Of a DNA stretch of 7,643 nt, positions 1-7,369 are shown in pieces (positions within the stretch are counted from its first letter, which is position 1; every line of letters starts with the position of its first letter). Below the pieces are notes generated by a model. That model was given only the letters and a program-made list of their open reading frames with translations, ran no database searches and was not told the origin of the DNA. Made by a program: the position numbers and the translations under genes. The DNA is from Chromatiales bacterium (GTDB lineage: Bacteria; Pseudomonadota; Gammaproteobacteria; CAMYNG01). Where the stretch lies: the NCBI GenBank assembly GCA_027021685.1, contig JALUTW010000448.1:1-7643 (forward strand), given 5' to 3'.

Positions 1-15
1 CCACGGCCCGCCCCC

Positions 16-756
16 TCAGGTCGGCCGGGTGCGCAGGCTCTCGAACAGCTCCATGGGCAGGGGGAAGACGATGGTGTTGGAACGGTCCCCCGCGATCTCG
101 GTCAGGGTCTGCAGGTAGCGAAGCTGCAGGGCCTCGGGCTGGCGCACCAGCACCTGGGCCGCCTCCAGCAGTTTCTGCGAGGCCTGCAGCTCGCCCTCGG
201 CATGGATGACCTTGGCCCGCCGCTCGCGCTCCGCCTCGGCCTGGCGGGCAATGGCCCGGATCATGCTCTCGTCCAGGTCCACGTGCTTGATCTCCACGTT
301 GGCCACCTTGATGCCCCAGGCATCGGTGTGCTGATCGAGAATGGACTGGATGTCGGCATTGAGCCTGTCGCGCTCGGACAGCATCTCGTCCAGCTCGTGC
401 TGGCCCAGCACCGAGCGCAGCGTGGTCTGGGCCAGCTGGCTGGTGGCCTCGTAGAAGTTCTCCACCTGGATGACGGCCTTCTCCGGGTCGATGACCCGGA
501 AGTACACCACGGCGTTGACCTTGACCGAGACGTTGTCGCGCGAGATCACGTCCTGGGTGGGGACGTCCATGACCACGGTGCGAAGGTCCACCCGCACCAT
601 CTGCTGGATGAAGGGAACGACGATGATGAGTCCCGGGCCCTTGACCTTGTAGAACCGGCCCAGGAGGAAGATCACCCCGCGCTGGTACTCGCGCAGGATG
701 CGAAGGGCGCTGAACAGAAACGCCAGCAGGATGAGTGCAAAAACGAGATAAGGCAT
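16..756 (-). CDS. Slipin (stomatin/prohibitin-like, SPFH/band 7 membrane protein)
   Basis: The protein has 246 residues. It opens with a hydrophobic membrane anchor (about residues 3-20), followed at once by the slipin signature REYQRGVIFLLGRF (22-35). The SPFH/band 7 domain runs to about residue 165. It contains the typical blocks DVPTQDVISRDNVSVKVNAV (64-83) and QLAQTTLRSVLGQHELDEML (107-126). A charged, alanine/glutamate-rich helix (about 166-205, RQAEAERERRAKVIHAEGE) likely forms the oligomerising coiled coil. The tail SNTIVFPLPMEL (226-237) is the hydrophobic C-terminus usual for prokaryotic slipins. The ATG is fixed by an AGGAGG seven bases upstream. Slipins form large membrane-bound oligomers in lipid microdomains. 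Close linkage to a long-form NfeD is the known arrangement, and in the archaeal PH1510/PH1511 pair the NfeD protease cleaves the slipin C-terminus. Assignment is firm; the physiological role here is inferred. Confidence 0.95.
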   Translation of the reverse strand: MPYLVFALILLAFLFSALRILREYQRGVIFLLGRFYKVKGPGLIIVVPFIQQMVRVDLRTVVMDVPTQDVISRDNVSVKVNAVVYFRVIDPEKAVIQVENFYEATSQLAQTTLRSVLGQHELDEMLSERDRLNADIQSILDQHTDAWGIKVANVEIKHVDLDESMIRAIARQAEAERERRAKVIHAEGELQASQKLLEAAQVLVRQPEALQLRYLQTLTEIAGDRSNTIVFPLPMELFESLRTRPT

Positions 757-763
757 AACGAAT

Positions 764-769
764 CCTCCT
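764..769 (-). promoter_or_regulatory. Strong Shine-Dalgarno site for the slipin gene
   Basis: A perfect AGGAGG on the minus strand sits 7 nt before the slipin ATG, within the 20-nt gap after the NfeD stop codon. It decides the slipin start, because the same reading frame stays open far upstream through the NfeD gene. It also suggests the slipin is translated more efficiently than NfeD, whose own upstream region has only a weak GGGA-like match. Confidence 0.85.
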
Positions 770-776
770 ATGGGGA

Positions 777-2126
777 CTAGTCCAGCGGCGCCACCTTGAG
801 CGTCAAACCCTCGCGGCCCACCACACGCACGCGCTGGCCGGCCCGCAGGGGCACCTCGGCCACGGCGTTCCAGCGCTCGCCATGCACCCGCACCGCGCCG
901 CGGCCATGAAAATCCGCCAGCACCACGGCCTCGGCGCCGGCCAGCTCCTCGGCCCCGCTCACCACCGGCGCGCGGCGGGCCTTGATGAAGAAGCCGACGA
1001 CGAAGATGAAGAACAGGGCCGAGGCCATGGACACGCCGGCGATGATGCCGCCGTGAATCCCGAAGCCCGGCGCCTCGGTGTCCATGAGGATGATGGATCC
1101 GATGACGAAGGCGACGATGCCCCCCACCCCCAGCATGCCGAAACTGGGCATGAAGGCCTCGCCCACCATGAGCCCGATGCCCAGCAGGATCAGGGCCATC
1201 CCGGCGTAGTTCACCGGCAGCACCTGAAACGCGAACAAGGCCAGCAGCAGGCTGATGGCGCCCACGGTGCCCGGCACGATGGAGCCCGGATTGTAGAACT
1301 CCAGCAGCAGGCCGTAGATCCCGATGAGCATGAGGATGTAGGCCACGTTGGGGTTGGTGATGACGGCCAGCAGCCGCACCCGCCAGTCCGGCTCCACCAC
1401 CGTCACCGCCGCGCCGCGGGTGGCGAGCGTGACCGTGGCGCCGCCCGCCTTCACCTTGCGCCCATGGATGAGCCGGAGCAATGCGGCGCGGTCCGGGGCA
1501 ATCACGTCGATCACGTTCTGCTTCAGGGCCGCCTCGGCGCTGAGGCTGGCCGCCTCGCGCACCGCGCGTTCGGCCCAGTCGGCATTGCGCCCGCGCAGTT
1601 GGGCCAGGCCACGGATGTAGGCCACGGCGTCGTTGACGGCCTTGCGTTCCATGGCGCCCTGCTCCGGGGACCGGTGCGGCCGGCCCTCCTTGCCGCTGCC
1701 GGCGTCGCCACCGCCGCCCGGCGACGGCCGGCCCGGGCCGCCGATGGCAACCGGCGTCGCCGCCCCCAGGTTGGTGCCCGGGGCCATGGCGGCGACATGG
1801 CAGGCATACATGATGTAGGTGCCGGCGCTGGCCGCGCGCGCCCCGGAAGGTGCCACGTAGCACGCCACGGGCACGGGCGAGGCCAGGATGCCCTTGATGA
1901 TGTCGCGCATGGCGGAGTCGAGGCCGCCCGGGGTGTCGAGGCGCAGCAGCACCAGCCCGGCCCCGCCGGCGGCGGCGTGGTCCAGGCCGCGGGTGACGTA
2001 GTCCGAGGTGGCCGGGCCGATGGGCCCCTCGACGTCCAGCTGGACGATGTGCGCAACCGGCGCCTCCGCCGCCGGCGCCAGCAGGGACAGGGCCAGAAGT
2101 GTCGATGCCAGAAGGTGCCTGAACAT
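777..2126 (-). CDS. Long-form NfeD: membrane-bound ClpP-class serine protease with OB-fold C-terminus
   Basis: The protein has 449 residues. A signal peptide (1-22, ending near AEA) precedes a ClpP/crotonase-like protease domain (about 25-212). The substrate-loop motif DTPGG lies at 64-68 and the catalytic serine in ARAASAG is Ser100. The likely Ser/Lys dyad lysine is Lys162 in MERKAVND. They correspond to Ser97 and Lys138 of archaeal 1510-N by motif, not by computed alignment. About five membrane segments follow (roughly 250-275, 286-302, 306-325, 333-349, 360-382). A C-terminal NfeD OB-fold (about 390-449) contains RGAVRVHGERWNAVAE. A Gly/Pro-rich loop (129-157) lies between the nucleophile and the lysine. 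The gene lies 56 nt after the pirin stop and 20 nt before the slipin, so co-transcription with slipin is very likely and with pirin possible. The known role of such pairs is membrane protein turnover. Start chosen at the ATG that gives a proper signal peptide; its ribosome site is weak. Confidence 0.93.
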   Translation of the reverse strand: MFRHLLASTLLALSLLAPAAEAPVAHIVQLDVEGPIGPATSDYVTRGLDHAAAGGAGLVLLRLDTPGGLDSAMRDIIKGILASPVPVACYVAPSGARAASAGTYIMYACHVAAMAPGTNLGAATPVAIGGPGRPSPGGGGDAGSGKEGRPHRSPEQGAMERKAVNDAVAYIRGLAQLRGRNADWAERAVREAASLSAEAALKQNVIDVIAPDRAALLRLIHGRKVKAGGATVTLATRGAAVTVVEPDWRVRLLAVITNPNVAYILMLIGIYGLLLEFYNPGSIVPGTVGAISLLLALFAFQVLPVNYAGMALILLGIGLMVGEAFMPSFGMLGVGGIVAFVIGSIILMDTEAPGFGIHGGIIAGVSMASALFFIFVVGFFIKARRAPVVSGAEELAGAEAVVLADFHGRGAVRVHGERWNAVAEVPLRAGQRVRVVGREGLTLKVAPLD

Positions 2127-2182
2127 GGCGCGGTTCCCGTGGGCGGCGGACGCCCGGCTGCAGGTCACTGGGCACGTCCCGG

Positions 2183-3037
2183 TCACGGTGCCTGGAGGCG
2201 CCCGCTGCGGTAGTCCTCGATGGCCTGCCGGATCTCCGCTTCCGTGTTCATGACGAAGGGGCCGTGGCGCACCACCGGCTCGCCGAAGGGCCGCCCGGCG
2301 ACGAGCAGAAAGCGGCTGTCGTCCAGCGCGTGCAGGCGGACCTCCCGGCCGGGACCCAGCAGGGCGAGGCGGCGTGCGCCGGCCGGGCGTCCGCCGGCGT
2401 CCGCCAGGGTGCCGGCGATGACGTGGACGAAGGCCCGGTGGTCGCGCGGCAGCGGGAAGCGGAAGTCCGCGCCCGCGGGCAGTGCCACGTCCAGGTAGAC
2501 GGGCTCGGCGGCAATGCCCGCCACCGGCCCGCGGGTGCCGGCCGGCGTGCTCCCGGCGATGACCCGCACGCGCCCGCCGCCAGGCCGCGGCTCCTCCGGG
2601 ATGGCGTCCGGCGCGAACTCCTGGTAGCGCGGCGGACACATCTTCTCCGCCGCCGGCAGGTTGACCCAGAGCTGGAACCCGTGGAGCAGACCGCGGTCCT
2701 GCTCCGGCATCTCCGAGTGCTCGATGCCGCGCCCGGCGGTCATCCACTGCACACCGCCCGCGCGCAGCAGACCCTCGTGTCCCGTGCTGTCGCGGTGGCG
2801 CACGCGGCCATGAATCAGATAGGTCACGGTCTCGAAACCCCGGTGGGGATGGGGCGGTAAACCGCGGATGTAGTCGTCCGGGTCGTCGGAGCGGAACTCG
2901 TCCAGCAGGAGGAAGGGGTCGAACTGGTCGAGATCCGGAGTGCCGATGTAGCGCACGAGGCGCACCCCGGCCCCGTCGCGGGTCTCGAGGCCGGTCACCA
3001 GCCGGGCAATGGGACGGGCGGCCGAATCGGTGTCCAT
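2183..3037 (-). CDS. Pirin family protein (bicupin, metal-dependent)
   Basis: The protein has 284 residues, the usual pirin length. The N-terminal cupin carries HPHRGFETVTYLIHG (63-77) and GIEHSEMPE (104-112). His63, His65, His107 and Glu109 match the four metal ligands of human pirin (His56, His58, His101, Glu103) in order and near-identical spacing. The C-terminal half is the second, metal-free cupin, ending in the typical GEPVVRHGPFVMNTEAEIRQ-type segment. The chosen ATG has GGAG about 9 nt upstream. An in-frame ATG 14 codons earlier is unlikely because it would overlap the candidate -10 element. Some pirins have quercetin 2,3-dioxygenase activity and others act as redox-sensitive regulatory partners; the substrate here cannot be told from sequence. 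It is the likely first gene of a pirin-nfeD-slipin transcript. Confidence 0.93.
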   Translation of the reverse strand: MDTDSAARPIARLVTGLETRDGAGVRLVRYIGTPDLDQFDPFLLLDEFRSDDPDDYIRGLPPHPHRGFETVTYLIHGRVRHRDSTGHEGLLRAGGVQWMTAGRGIEHSEMPEQDRGLLHGFQLWVNLPAAEKMCPPRYQEFAPDAIPEEPRPGGGRVRVIAGSTPAGTRGPVAGIAAEPVYLDVALPAGADFRFPLPRDHRAFVHVIAGTLADAGGRPAGARRLALLGPGREVRLHALDDSRFLLVAGRPFGEPVVRHGPFVMNTEAEIRQAIEDYRSGRLQAP

Positions 3038-3064
3038 GGCGGCGCTCCGTGGGTTGGCGCCCCC

Positions 3065-3093
3065 ACTATAGCCCGCCACCCGGCCCGGGGGAA
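3065..3093 (-). promoter_or_regulatory. Candidate sigma-70 promoter for the pirin gene
   Basis: On the minus strand, TATAGT (3070-3065, 5/6 to TATAAT) lies 17 bp after TTCCCC (3093-3088, only 3/6 to TTGACA). This would start transcription near 3058, giving a leader of about 20 nt before the pirin ATG at 3037. TATAGT is one of the few A/T-rich hexamers in this GC-rich gap. The -35 match is poor, so this is a suggestion. Confidence 0.35.
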
Positions 3094-3159
3094 GCGCCCC
3101 GGCCGCGGACCGCGCGGGCGGTGATCGACCCGGCGCAACGCCCCCCGGCCGGTTCCGGG

Positions 3160-3366
3160 TCAGTCCAGCCGGAAACCCACCTTCAGTTTCACCTGGTAAT
3201 GGGCGATCCGGCCATCGACGATGTGACCGCGTGTCTCCACCACCTCGAACCAGTCGAGGTTGTGCAGGGACCGTGCCGCCTTGTCGATGGCGTTGCGGAT
3301 GGCCTGGTCGGTGCCCTCGGTGGAGGAACCGACGATCTCTATCATCTTGTACACGTGGTCACTCAT
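3160..3366 (-). CDS. Dodecin (small flavin-binding protein)
   Basis: This complete 68-residue protein starts MSDHVYKMIEIVGSS and has the beta-alpha-beta-beta layout of dodecins. It includes the conserved helix TDQAIRNAIDKAA (19-31), the flavin-stacking tryptophan in LDWFEV (Trp39) and the final strands IAHYQVKLKVGFRLD. Dodecins assemble as hollow dodecamers that bind flavins (riboflavin, FMN or FAD, depending on species) in the cytosol, acting as buffers or scavengers of free flavin. The ATG overlaps the last 8 nt of the preceding small gene, and its likely ribosome site (GGGAGAA) lies inside that gene's end, so translational coupling is expected. No clear terminator follows. The identification is very secure; the biological ligand is inferred. 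Confidence 0.95.
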   Translation of the reverse strand: MSDHVYKMIEIVGSSTEGTDQAIRNAIDKAARSLHNLDWFEVVETRGHIVDGRIAHYQVKLKVGFRLD

Positions 3367-3648
3367 GTCCGTTCTCCCGGCCGGTCAGGGGTTTCACTTG
3401 CTCGTGCTTGACGCCGCGGGCGTCGAACAGGGTCAGCGTCCATTCCCCGCCGGCCTCGTCGTGACGGAGGATGTAGACCCCGCCATCGTCGCCCAGCAGC
3501 TTGAAGTAGCGATGGTCGGGGCCAGCCAGCGGTCGAGGACCTCGCGCACCTCGACGCGGCGCTCCCCCAGCCAGAACCGCCGCGGCTCCTCCTCGCCGCG
3601 TCCGCCGGCATGACACTCGACCCGGATTGGCGCCGGTTCCGCACCCAT
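3359..3648 (-). pseudogene. Frameshifted small conserved-looking hypothetical gene (upstream of and overlapping dodecin)
   Basis: Two overlapping frames each hold half of one protein. The upstream frame (from the ATG at 3648) reads MGAEPAPIRVECHAGGRGEE and on to EVLDRWLAP. The downstream frame reads DHRYFKLLGDDGGVYILRHD and on to the stop at 3359. Adding one base to the G run at 3518-3521 joins them into a continuous, protein-like product of 96 residues, whereas each frame turns into implausible sequence past the junction. The product is soluble with no signal peptide or membrane segment. It resembles small uncharacterised bacterial proteins by eye (RVEC-aGxRGeE, RWLxPdhRYFK, YILRHDE), but I know no function. 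The gene is either broken by a one-base deletion or is intact with a sequencing error in the homopolymer. Its last 8 nt overlap the dodecin start. The ribosome site is weak, and a MITE-like element ends only 3 bp upstream of the ATG. Confidence 0.75.
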
Positions 3649-3651
3649 GCG

Positions 3652-3750
3652 CCTAGAAGCTATCTCAGAATTCCGCGCGTGTCGCGTTGTGAGTCCACGG
3701 CCGCGCCGGCAAGGCGCGCGGCCGTGTGGAATTTTGAGACAGGTTCTAGG
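3652..3750. mobile_element. MITE-like element with 23-bp terminal inverted repeats
   Basis: The 99-bp segment has terminal inverted repeats at 3652-3674 and 3728-3750 that match at 20 of 23 positions. Inside, a second hairpin pairs ACGGCCGCGC (3697-3706) with GCGCGGCCGT (3716-3725) around a 9-nt loop. There is no room for a transposase. Both ends carry CTAG (3653-3656 and 3746-3749), which could be part of the inverted repeat or a 4-bp target duplication. The layout fits a non-autonomous miniature inverted-repeat transposable element or an intergenic repeat that folds as a cruciform or RNA hairpin. It lies between ntrC and the frameshifted gene and could also act as a terminator-like structure for ntrBC. 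The family is not identified. Confidence 0.65.
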
Positions 3751-3809
3751 ATAGCGCCATTGCGGATAGCGAAGACAGCGGAACGAGAATCACCCCGCGC
3801 CAGGCATCT

Positions 3810-3843
3810 TCTGATATCTGATATCTGACGTCTGATATCTGAT

Positions 3844-3844
<1 letters not shown>
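3810..3844. repeat. Heptanucleotide tandem repeat, TCTGATA x5
   Basis: Five consecutive 7-bp units run TCTGATA, TCTGATA, TCTGACG, TCTGATA, TCTGATT. The last unit shares its final base with the ntrC stop codon. The A/T-rich, perfectly phased repeat stands out from the GC-rich surroundings. It resembles short tandemly repeated heptamers seen in intergenic regions of some bacteria, whose function is unknown. Confidence 0.85.
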
Positions 3845-5243
<1,399 letters not shown>

Positions 5244-5247
<4 letters not shown>

Positions 5248-6338
5248 GACTGCTCTTCACTCGCTTGGTCGATGGGAATCAGAATGGTGAAAACGGTGTG
5301 GCCCGGCGCGCTCTCGAACTCGATGAGCCCGCCGTGGCGCTGGACCAGGGACTGGGCGATGGACAGGCCCAGCCCGGTCCCCTCCGCGCGGCCGGTGACC
5401 ATGGGGTAGAACAGGCGGTCGCGCAGCTCCGGCGGCACGCCGGGGCCATCGTCGATGATCTCGATGCGGGCGGCGAGGCGGTGGCGGCGCGCACCCAGGG
5501 TGACGTTGCGCAGGATGCGGCTGCGGAACACGATCTCGCCCCGCTCGCCCACGGCCTGGGCGGCGTTGCGGGCGATGTTGAGCACCGCCTGGATGAGCTG
5601 GCCCTTGTCGGCCCGCACCTCGGGGATGCTGGGGTCGTAGTCGCGCGCCACGTGGACGCCGGGCCCGGCCTCGGCCGCCACCAGGGCACGCACCCGTTCC
5701 AGCACCTCGTGGATGTTGGTCTCCTGTTCCTCGGCCCGGGTGCTGGGTCCCAGCATGCGGTCCACCAGCTTCTGGAGCCGGTCCGCCTCCTGGATGATGA
5801 CCTCGGTGTACTCCTTGAGCGCGGTCTTGCCGGCGGCGTCCAGTTCCCGCTCCAGGAGCTGGGCGGCGCCGCGCAGGCCGCCCAGGGGGTTCTTCACCTC
5901 GTGCGCCAGCCCGCGCATGAGTTCCCGCGCCACGTCCTGCTGCGACACCAGCGAGGCGTCACGGGAGATGCGCAGGAACCGGTCCAGCGGCACCAGCTCC
6001 AGCAGGACCTCGGAGCCGGCGCCGTCCATGAGGGTGGCGGTGGCGTCGGCGGTGATGCGGTCGCCCTGGGGCAGATCCAGCTCCAGCTGGCGCCGGGTCA
6101 CCGTCTCGCCGCTGGCGGTGACATGGCCCAGGAGCTGGCGCACCTGGCCGCTGCCCGGAAACAGGTCGTCCACGGGGCGGCCCAGGAGCTGGCGGGCGCT
6201 GGCCCCCAGCAGGCGTTCCCCCGCCGAGTTGACATAACTCAGGCAGAGGGAGGCATCGAACAGCAGGGCGGTGAAGGTGAGGTTGTCCAACACCCGGCGG
6301 TAGAAGGCGTCATCCTGGATCATCGTGGGGGCCAGCAT
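5244..6338 (-). CDS. ntrB: NtrB (NR-II), nitrogen sensor histidine kinase/phosphatase
   Basis: The protein has 364 residues from the ATG chosen here (349 in E. coli). An N-terminal PAS domain (about 10-120) precedes the H-box LMRGLAHEVKNPLGGLRGAA (140-159) with phosphorylated His146. The ATP-binding domain has the N-box NIARNAAQA (254-262), DDGPGV (296-301), YPMVTGR and GTGLGLS (320-326). There are no membrane segments, as expected for a cytosolic sensor controlled by the PII protein. It phosphorylates NtrC in nitrogen limitation and dephosphorylates it when PII signals sufficiency. The start is uncertain. A TTG at 6356 would add 6 residues and an ATG at 6323 would remove 5, and none has a good ribosome site. 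The 4-nt overlap with ntrC and the conserved motifs make the identity secure. Confidence 0.96.
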
Positions 6339-6380
6339 TTGTCTGGGGGTTAGCAAGGTTCAGACCAACCCCGGGCGGCG

Positions 6381-6396
6381 TGCAGCCGTGGAGCCG
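6381..6396 (-). promoter_or_regulatory. Candidate sigma-54 (-24/-12) promoter for ntrBC
   Basis: The minus strand reads CGGCTCCACGGCTGCA, matching TGGCAC-N5-TTGCA at 8 of 11 defined positions. The essential GG and GC are exactly 10 bp apart (6395-6394 and 6383-6382). Transcription would start near 6370, about 30 nt before the ntrB ATG. It is the only correctly spaced GG-N10-GC with a TGCA-type -12 that I found between the NtrC palindrome and ntrB. GC-rich DNA gives such matches by chance, so this rests mainly on its position relative to the palindrome. Confidence 0.45.
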
Positions 6397-6513
6397 GAAA
6401 CGGGAGCGGAAAGGATTGTCCTGATTAATCAAACAGATACATCATCCCCCCTGCCACACGGTGCAGCCGTTGCGTTCATGGCCGCACCAGTGCAGGGCCG
6501 GTTGGGGGCTCGT

Positions 6514-6532
6514 GTGCACCATATTGGTGCAC
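6514..6532. promoter_or_regulatory. NtrC binding site (perfect enhancer palindrome)
   Basis: GTGCACCATATTGGTGCAC is a perfect palindrome with 8-bp arms and a 3-bp spacer. It contains TGCACCA-N3-TGGTGCA, the NtrC consensus known from enteric glnA enhancers. It is centred about 150 bp upstream of the start expected from the candidate sigma-54 promoter, a normal enhancer distance, and lies 24 bp past the end of the DUF4124 gene. A weaker half-site (CGCACCA, 6483-6489) begins exactly 32 bp closer to ntrB, the same spacing as the two strong E. coli glnA sites, but its other half is poor (3/7). Binding is inferred from sequence. Confidence 0.8.
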
Positions 6533-6555
6533 TCAAGGGACTGCGTCAAGCGGAT

Positions 6556-7224
6556 TCAGGGCGCAGGCGGGACCGCCTGGGGCGGCACCTGGCCCGGCAG
6601 TACGCCGCCCGACGGGGCCTGGGGCTGGGCGGCACCTGGCACCTGGCCGGGCACGGTGCCGTTGCCCGGCTGCGGCTGGGCCTCGGGCGGCACGCCCGCG
6701 TCCGGTCCCAGGACGCTGATGCGGCGCACGTGGAAGCGCACCACCGGGGACTGGCGGATGACCTGCCCGGCACGGTCCAGGACCCGGGCCTGCACGGTGT
6801 GCTCGCCACGGGGCAGGTTGGTGAGCGTGGTGGCGGGCCCGGCGGGGCGCGGCGTACCGTCCACCACCAGTTCCAGGCGGTGGCCCAGGCGCGTCTCCAG
6901 GGGCGGCTCCAGGACGATGCGCACGGTGACGTTGCCGGTGTTGTCGGCAAACGTCTGCTCCTGCCGCGGGGCCACGATCTCCAGCCGCCGGTACCTGAAG
7001 CCTGCCCCCGAGCCGCCCGCAGCGCCCGTGTCGAGCCCGGGCAGCGGAGGCGGGGTGTAGGTGTTGGGCGGCGGCACCTCCACCTCGGTGGCCGATTCGT
7101 CCGGCGGCCGGTCGGTGAACTCCACCACGCCGTCCGGTCCCACCGTGCGGTACACCTTCTTCGCCGCCGCCGCCGGGCCGGCGGCCAGCAGCAGCGCCAG
7201 CAGCAATGTGCCCGTCGCCTTCAT
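6556..7224 (-). CDS. Secreted DUF4124-domain protein between glnA and ntrB
   Basis: The protein has 222 residues with a clear signal peptide (MKATGTLLLALLLAAGPAAA, 1-20). The DUF4124 motif follows directly: KVYRTVGPDGVVEFTDRPPD (23-42), a fold seen in many secreted proteobacterial proteins. A proline-rich linker (51-64) leads to a beta-rich, Ig/FN3-like segment (about 80-168) with NLPRGEHTVQARVLDRAG (136-153). The tail (170-222) is a low-complexity Pro/Gln/Gly stretch with two PGQVP copies. There are no cysteines or catalytic motifs, so it is probably a periplasmic binding or structural protein. DUF4124 genes are often found near glnA and ntrBC in gammaproteobacteria, but I know no demonstrated role in nitrogen control. 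An in-frame ATG four codons upstream (7236) is an alternative start; the chosen one gives the more typical signal peptide. Function unknown. Confidence 0.85.
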   Translation of the reverse strand: MKATGTLLLALLLAAGPAAAAKKVYRTVGPDGVVEFTDRPPDESATEVEVPPPNTYTPPPLPGLDTGAAGGSGAGFRYRRLEIVAPRQEQTFADNTGNVTVRIVLEPPLETRLGHRLELVVDGTPRPAGPATTLTNLPRGEHTVQARVLDRAGQVIRQSPVVRFHVRRISVLGPDAGVPPEAQPQPGNGTVPGQVPGAAQPQAPSGGVLPGQVPPQAVPPAP

Positions 7225-7241
7225 GCCGTCCAGCATAGCCT

Positions 7242-7278
7242 ATGGTCCATGGGTAGCCAACTTGCACTATTGGACCAT
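7242..7278. repeat. Inverted repeat upstream of the DUF4124 gene
   Basis: ATGGTCCA (7242-7249) and TGGACCAT (7271-7278) are perfect 8-bp arms separated by 21 nt. They lie just upstream of the DUF4124 start codon, in its presumed promoter or leader. This could be an operator with separated half-sites or an RNA stem. No regulator family is recognised. Confidence 0.4.
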
Positions 7279-7306
7279 GCCGGGAATGAGAGTTTCGGGG
7301 ATCCGG

Positions 7307-7348
7307 GTGCTGGGTGTTGGCTGCTAGGTGCTGGCCGCTGGCCGCTGG
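7307..7348. repeat. Heptanucleotide tandem repeat, GTGCTGG-type x6
   Basis: Six consecutive 7-bp units run GTGCTGG, GTGTTGG, CTGCTAG, GTGCTGG, CCGCTGG, CCGCTGG, each differing from GTGCTGG by 0-2 bases. The tract lies in the gap between glnA and the DUF4124 gene and contains no convincing open frame. Its unit length equals that of the TCTGATA tract beside ntrC, although the sequence differs. Confidence 0.75.
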
Positions 7349-7369
7349 GAAACATCCCGTACTACATTC

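Noticed and set aside
757..2175. Possible 719-residue fusion extending the slipin frame upstream
   Set aside because: The upstream part is arginine/glycine-rich out-of-frame translation of the NfeD gene; the AGGAGG at 764-769 fixes the slipin start.
882..2213. Long plus-strand open frame opposite the NfeD gene
   Set aside because: Biased composition (His, Gly, Ala, Arg, Gln rich) and no recognisable motif; it is a GC-driven shadow of the clearly coding minus strand.
3082..3104. GC-rich hairpin between dodecin and pirin as a terminator
   Set aside because: GGCC-c-GGGG pairs with CCCC-GGCC, but no T run follows on the minus strand; it is probably incidental in very GC-rich DNA.
3514..3525. 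Programmed -1 frameshift in the small gene
   Set aside because: The sequence at the junction (GGCCCCG on the minus strand) is not a standard X-XXY-YYZ slippery heptamer, and no downstream stimulatory hairpin was apparent; a base deletion or read error is simpler.
3363..3644. 93-residue arginine/serine-rich frame ahead of dodecin
   Set aside because: Composition is that of an out-of-frame translation; the other two frames carry the halves of the real gene.
3749..3771. Direct repeat GGATAGCG (3749-3756 and 3764-3771) beside the MITE-like element
   Set aside because: The copies do not flank the element and are only 8 bp long, so they are not a target duplication; chance is likely.
5265..6353. 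Long plus-strand open frame opposite ntrB
   Set aside because: It mirrors ntrB almost exactly and has low-complexity composition, while ntrB on the other strand has every kinase motif.
7263..7283. NtrC half-site and sigma-54-like sequence upstream of the DUF4124 gene
   Set aside because: TGCACTATTGGACCA lacks a proper second half, and the GG and GC on the minus strand are 9 bp apart instead of 10.
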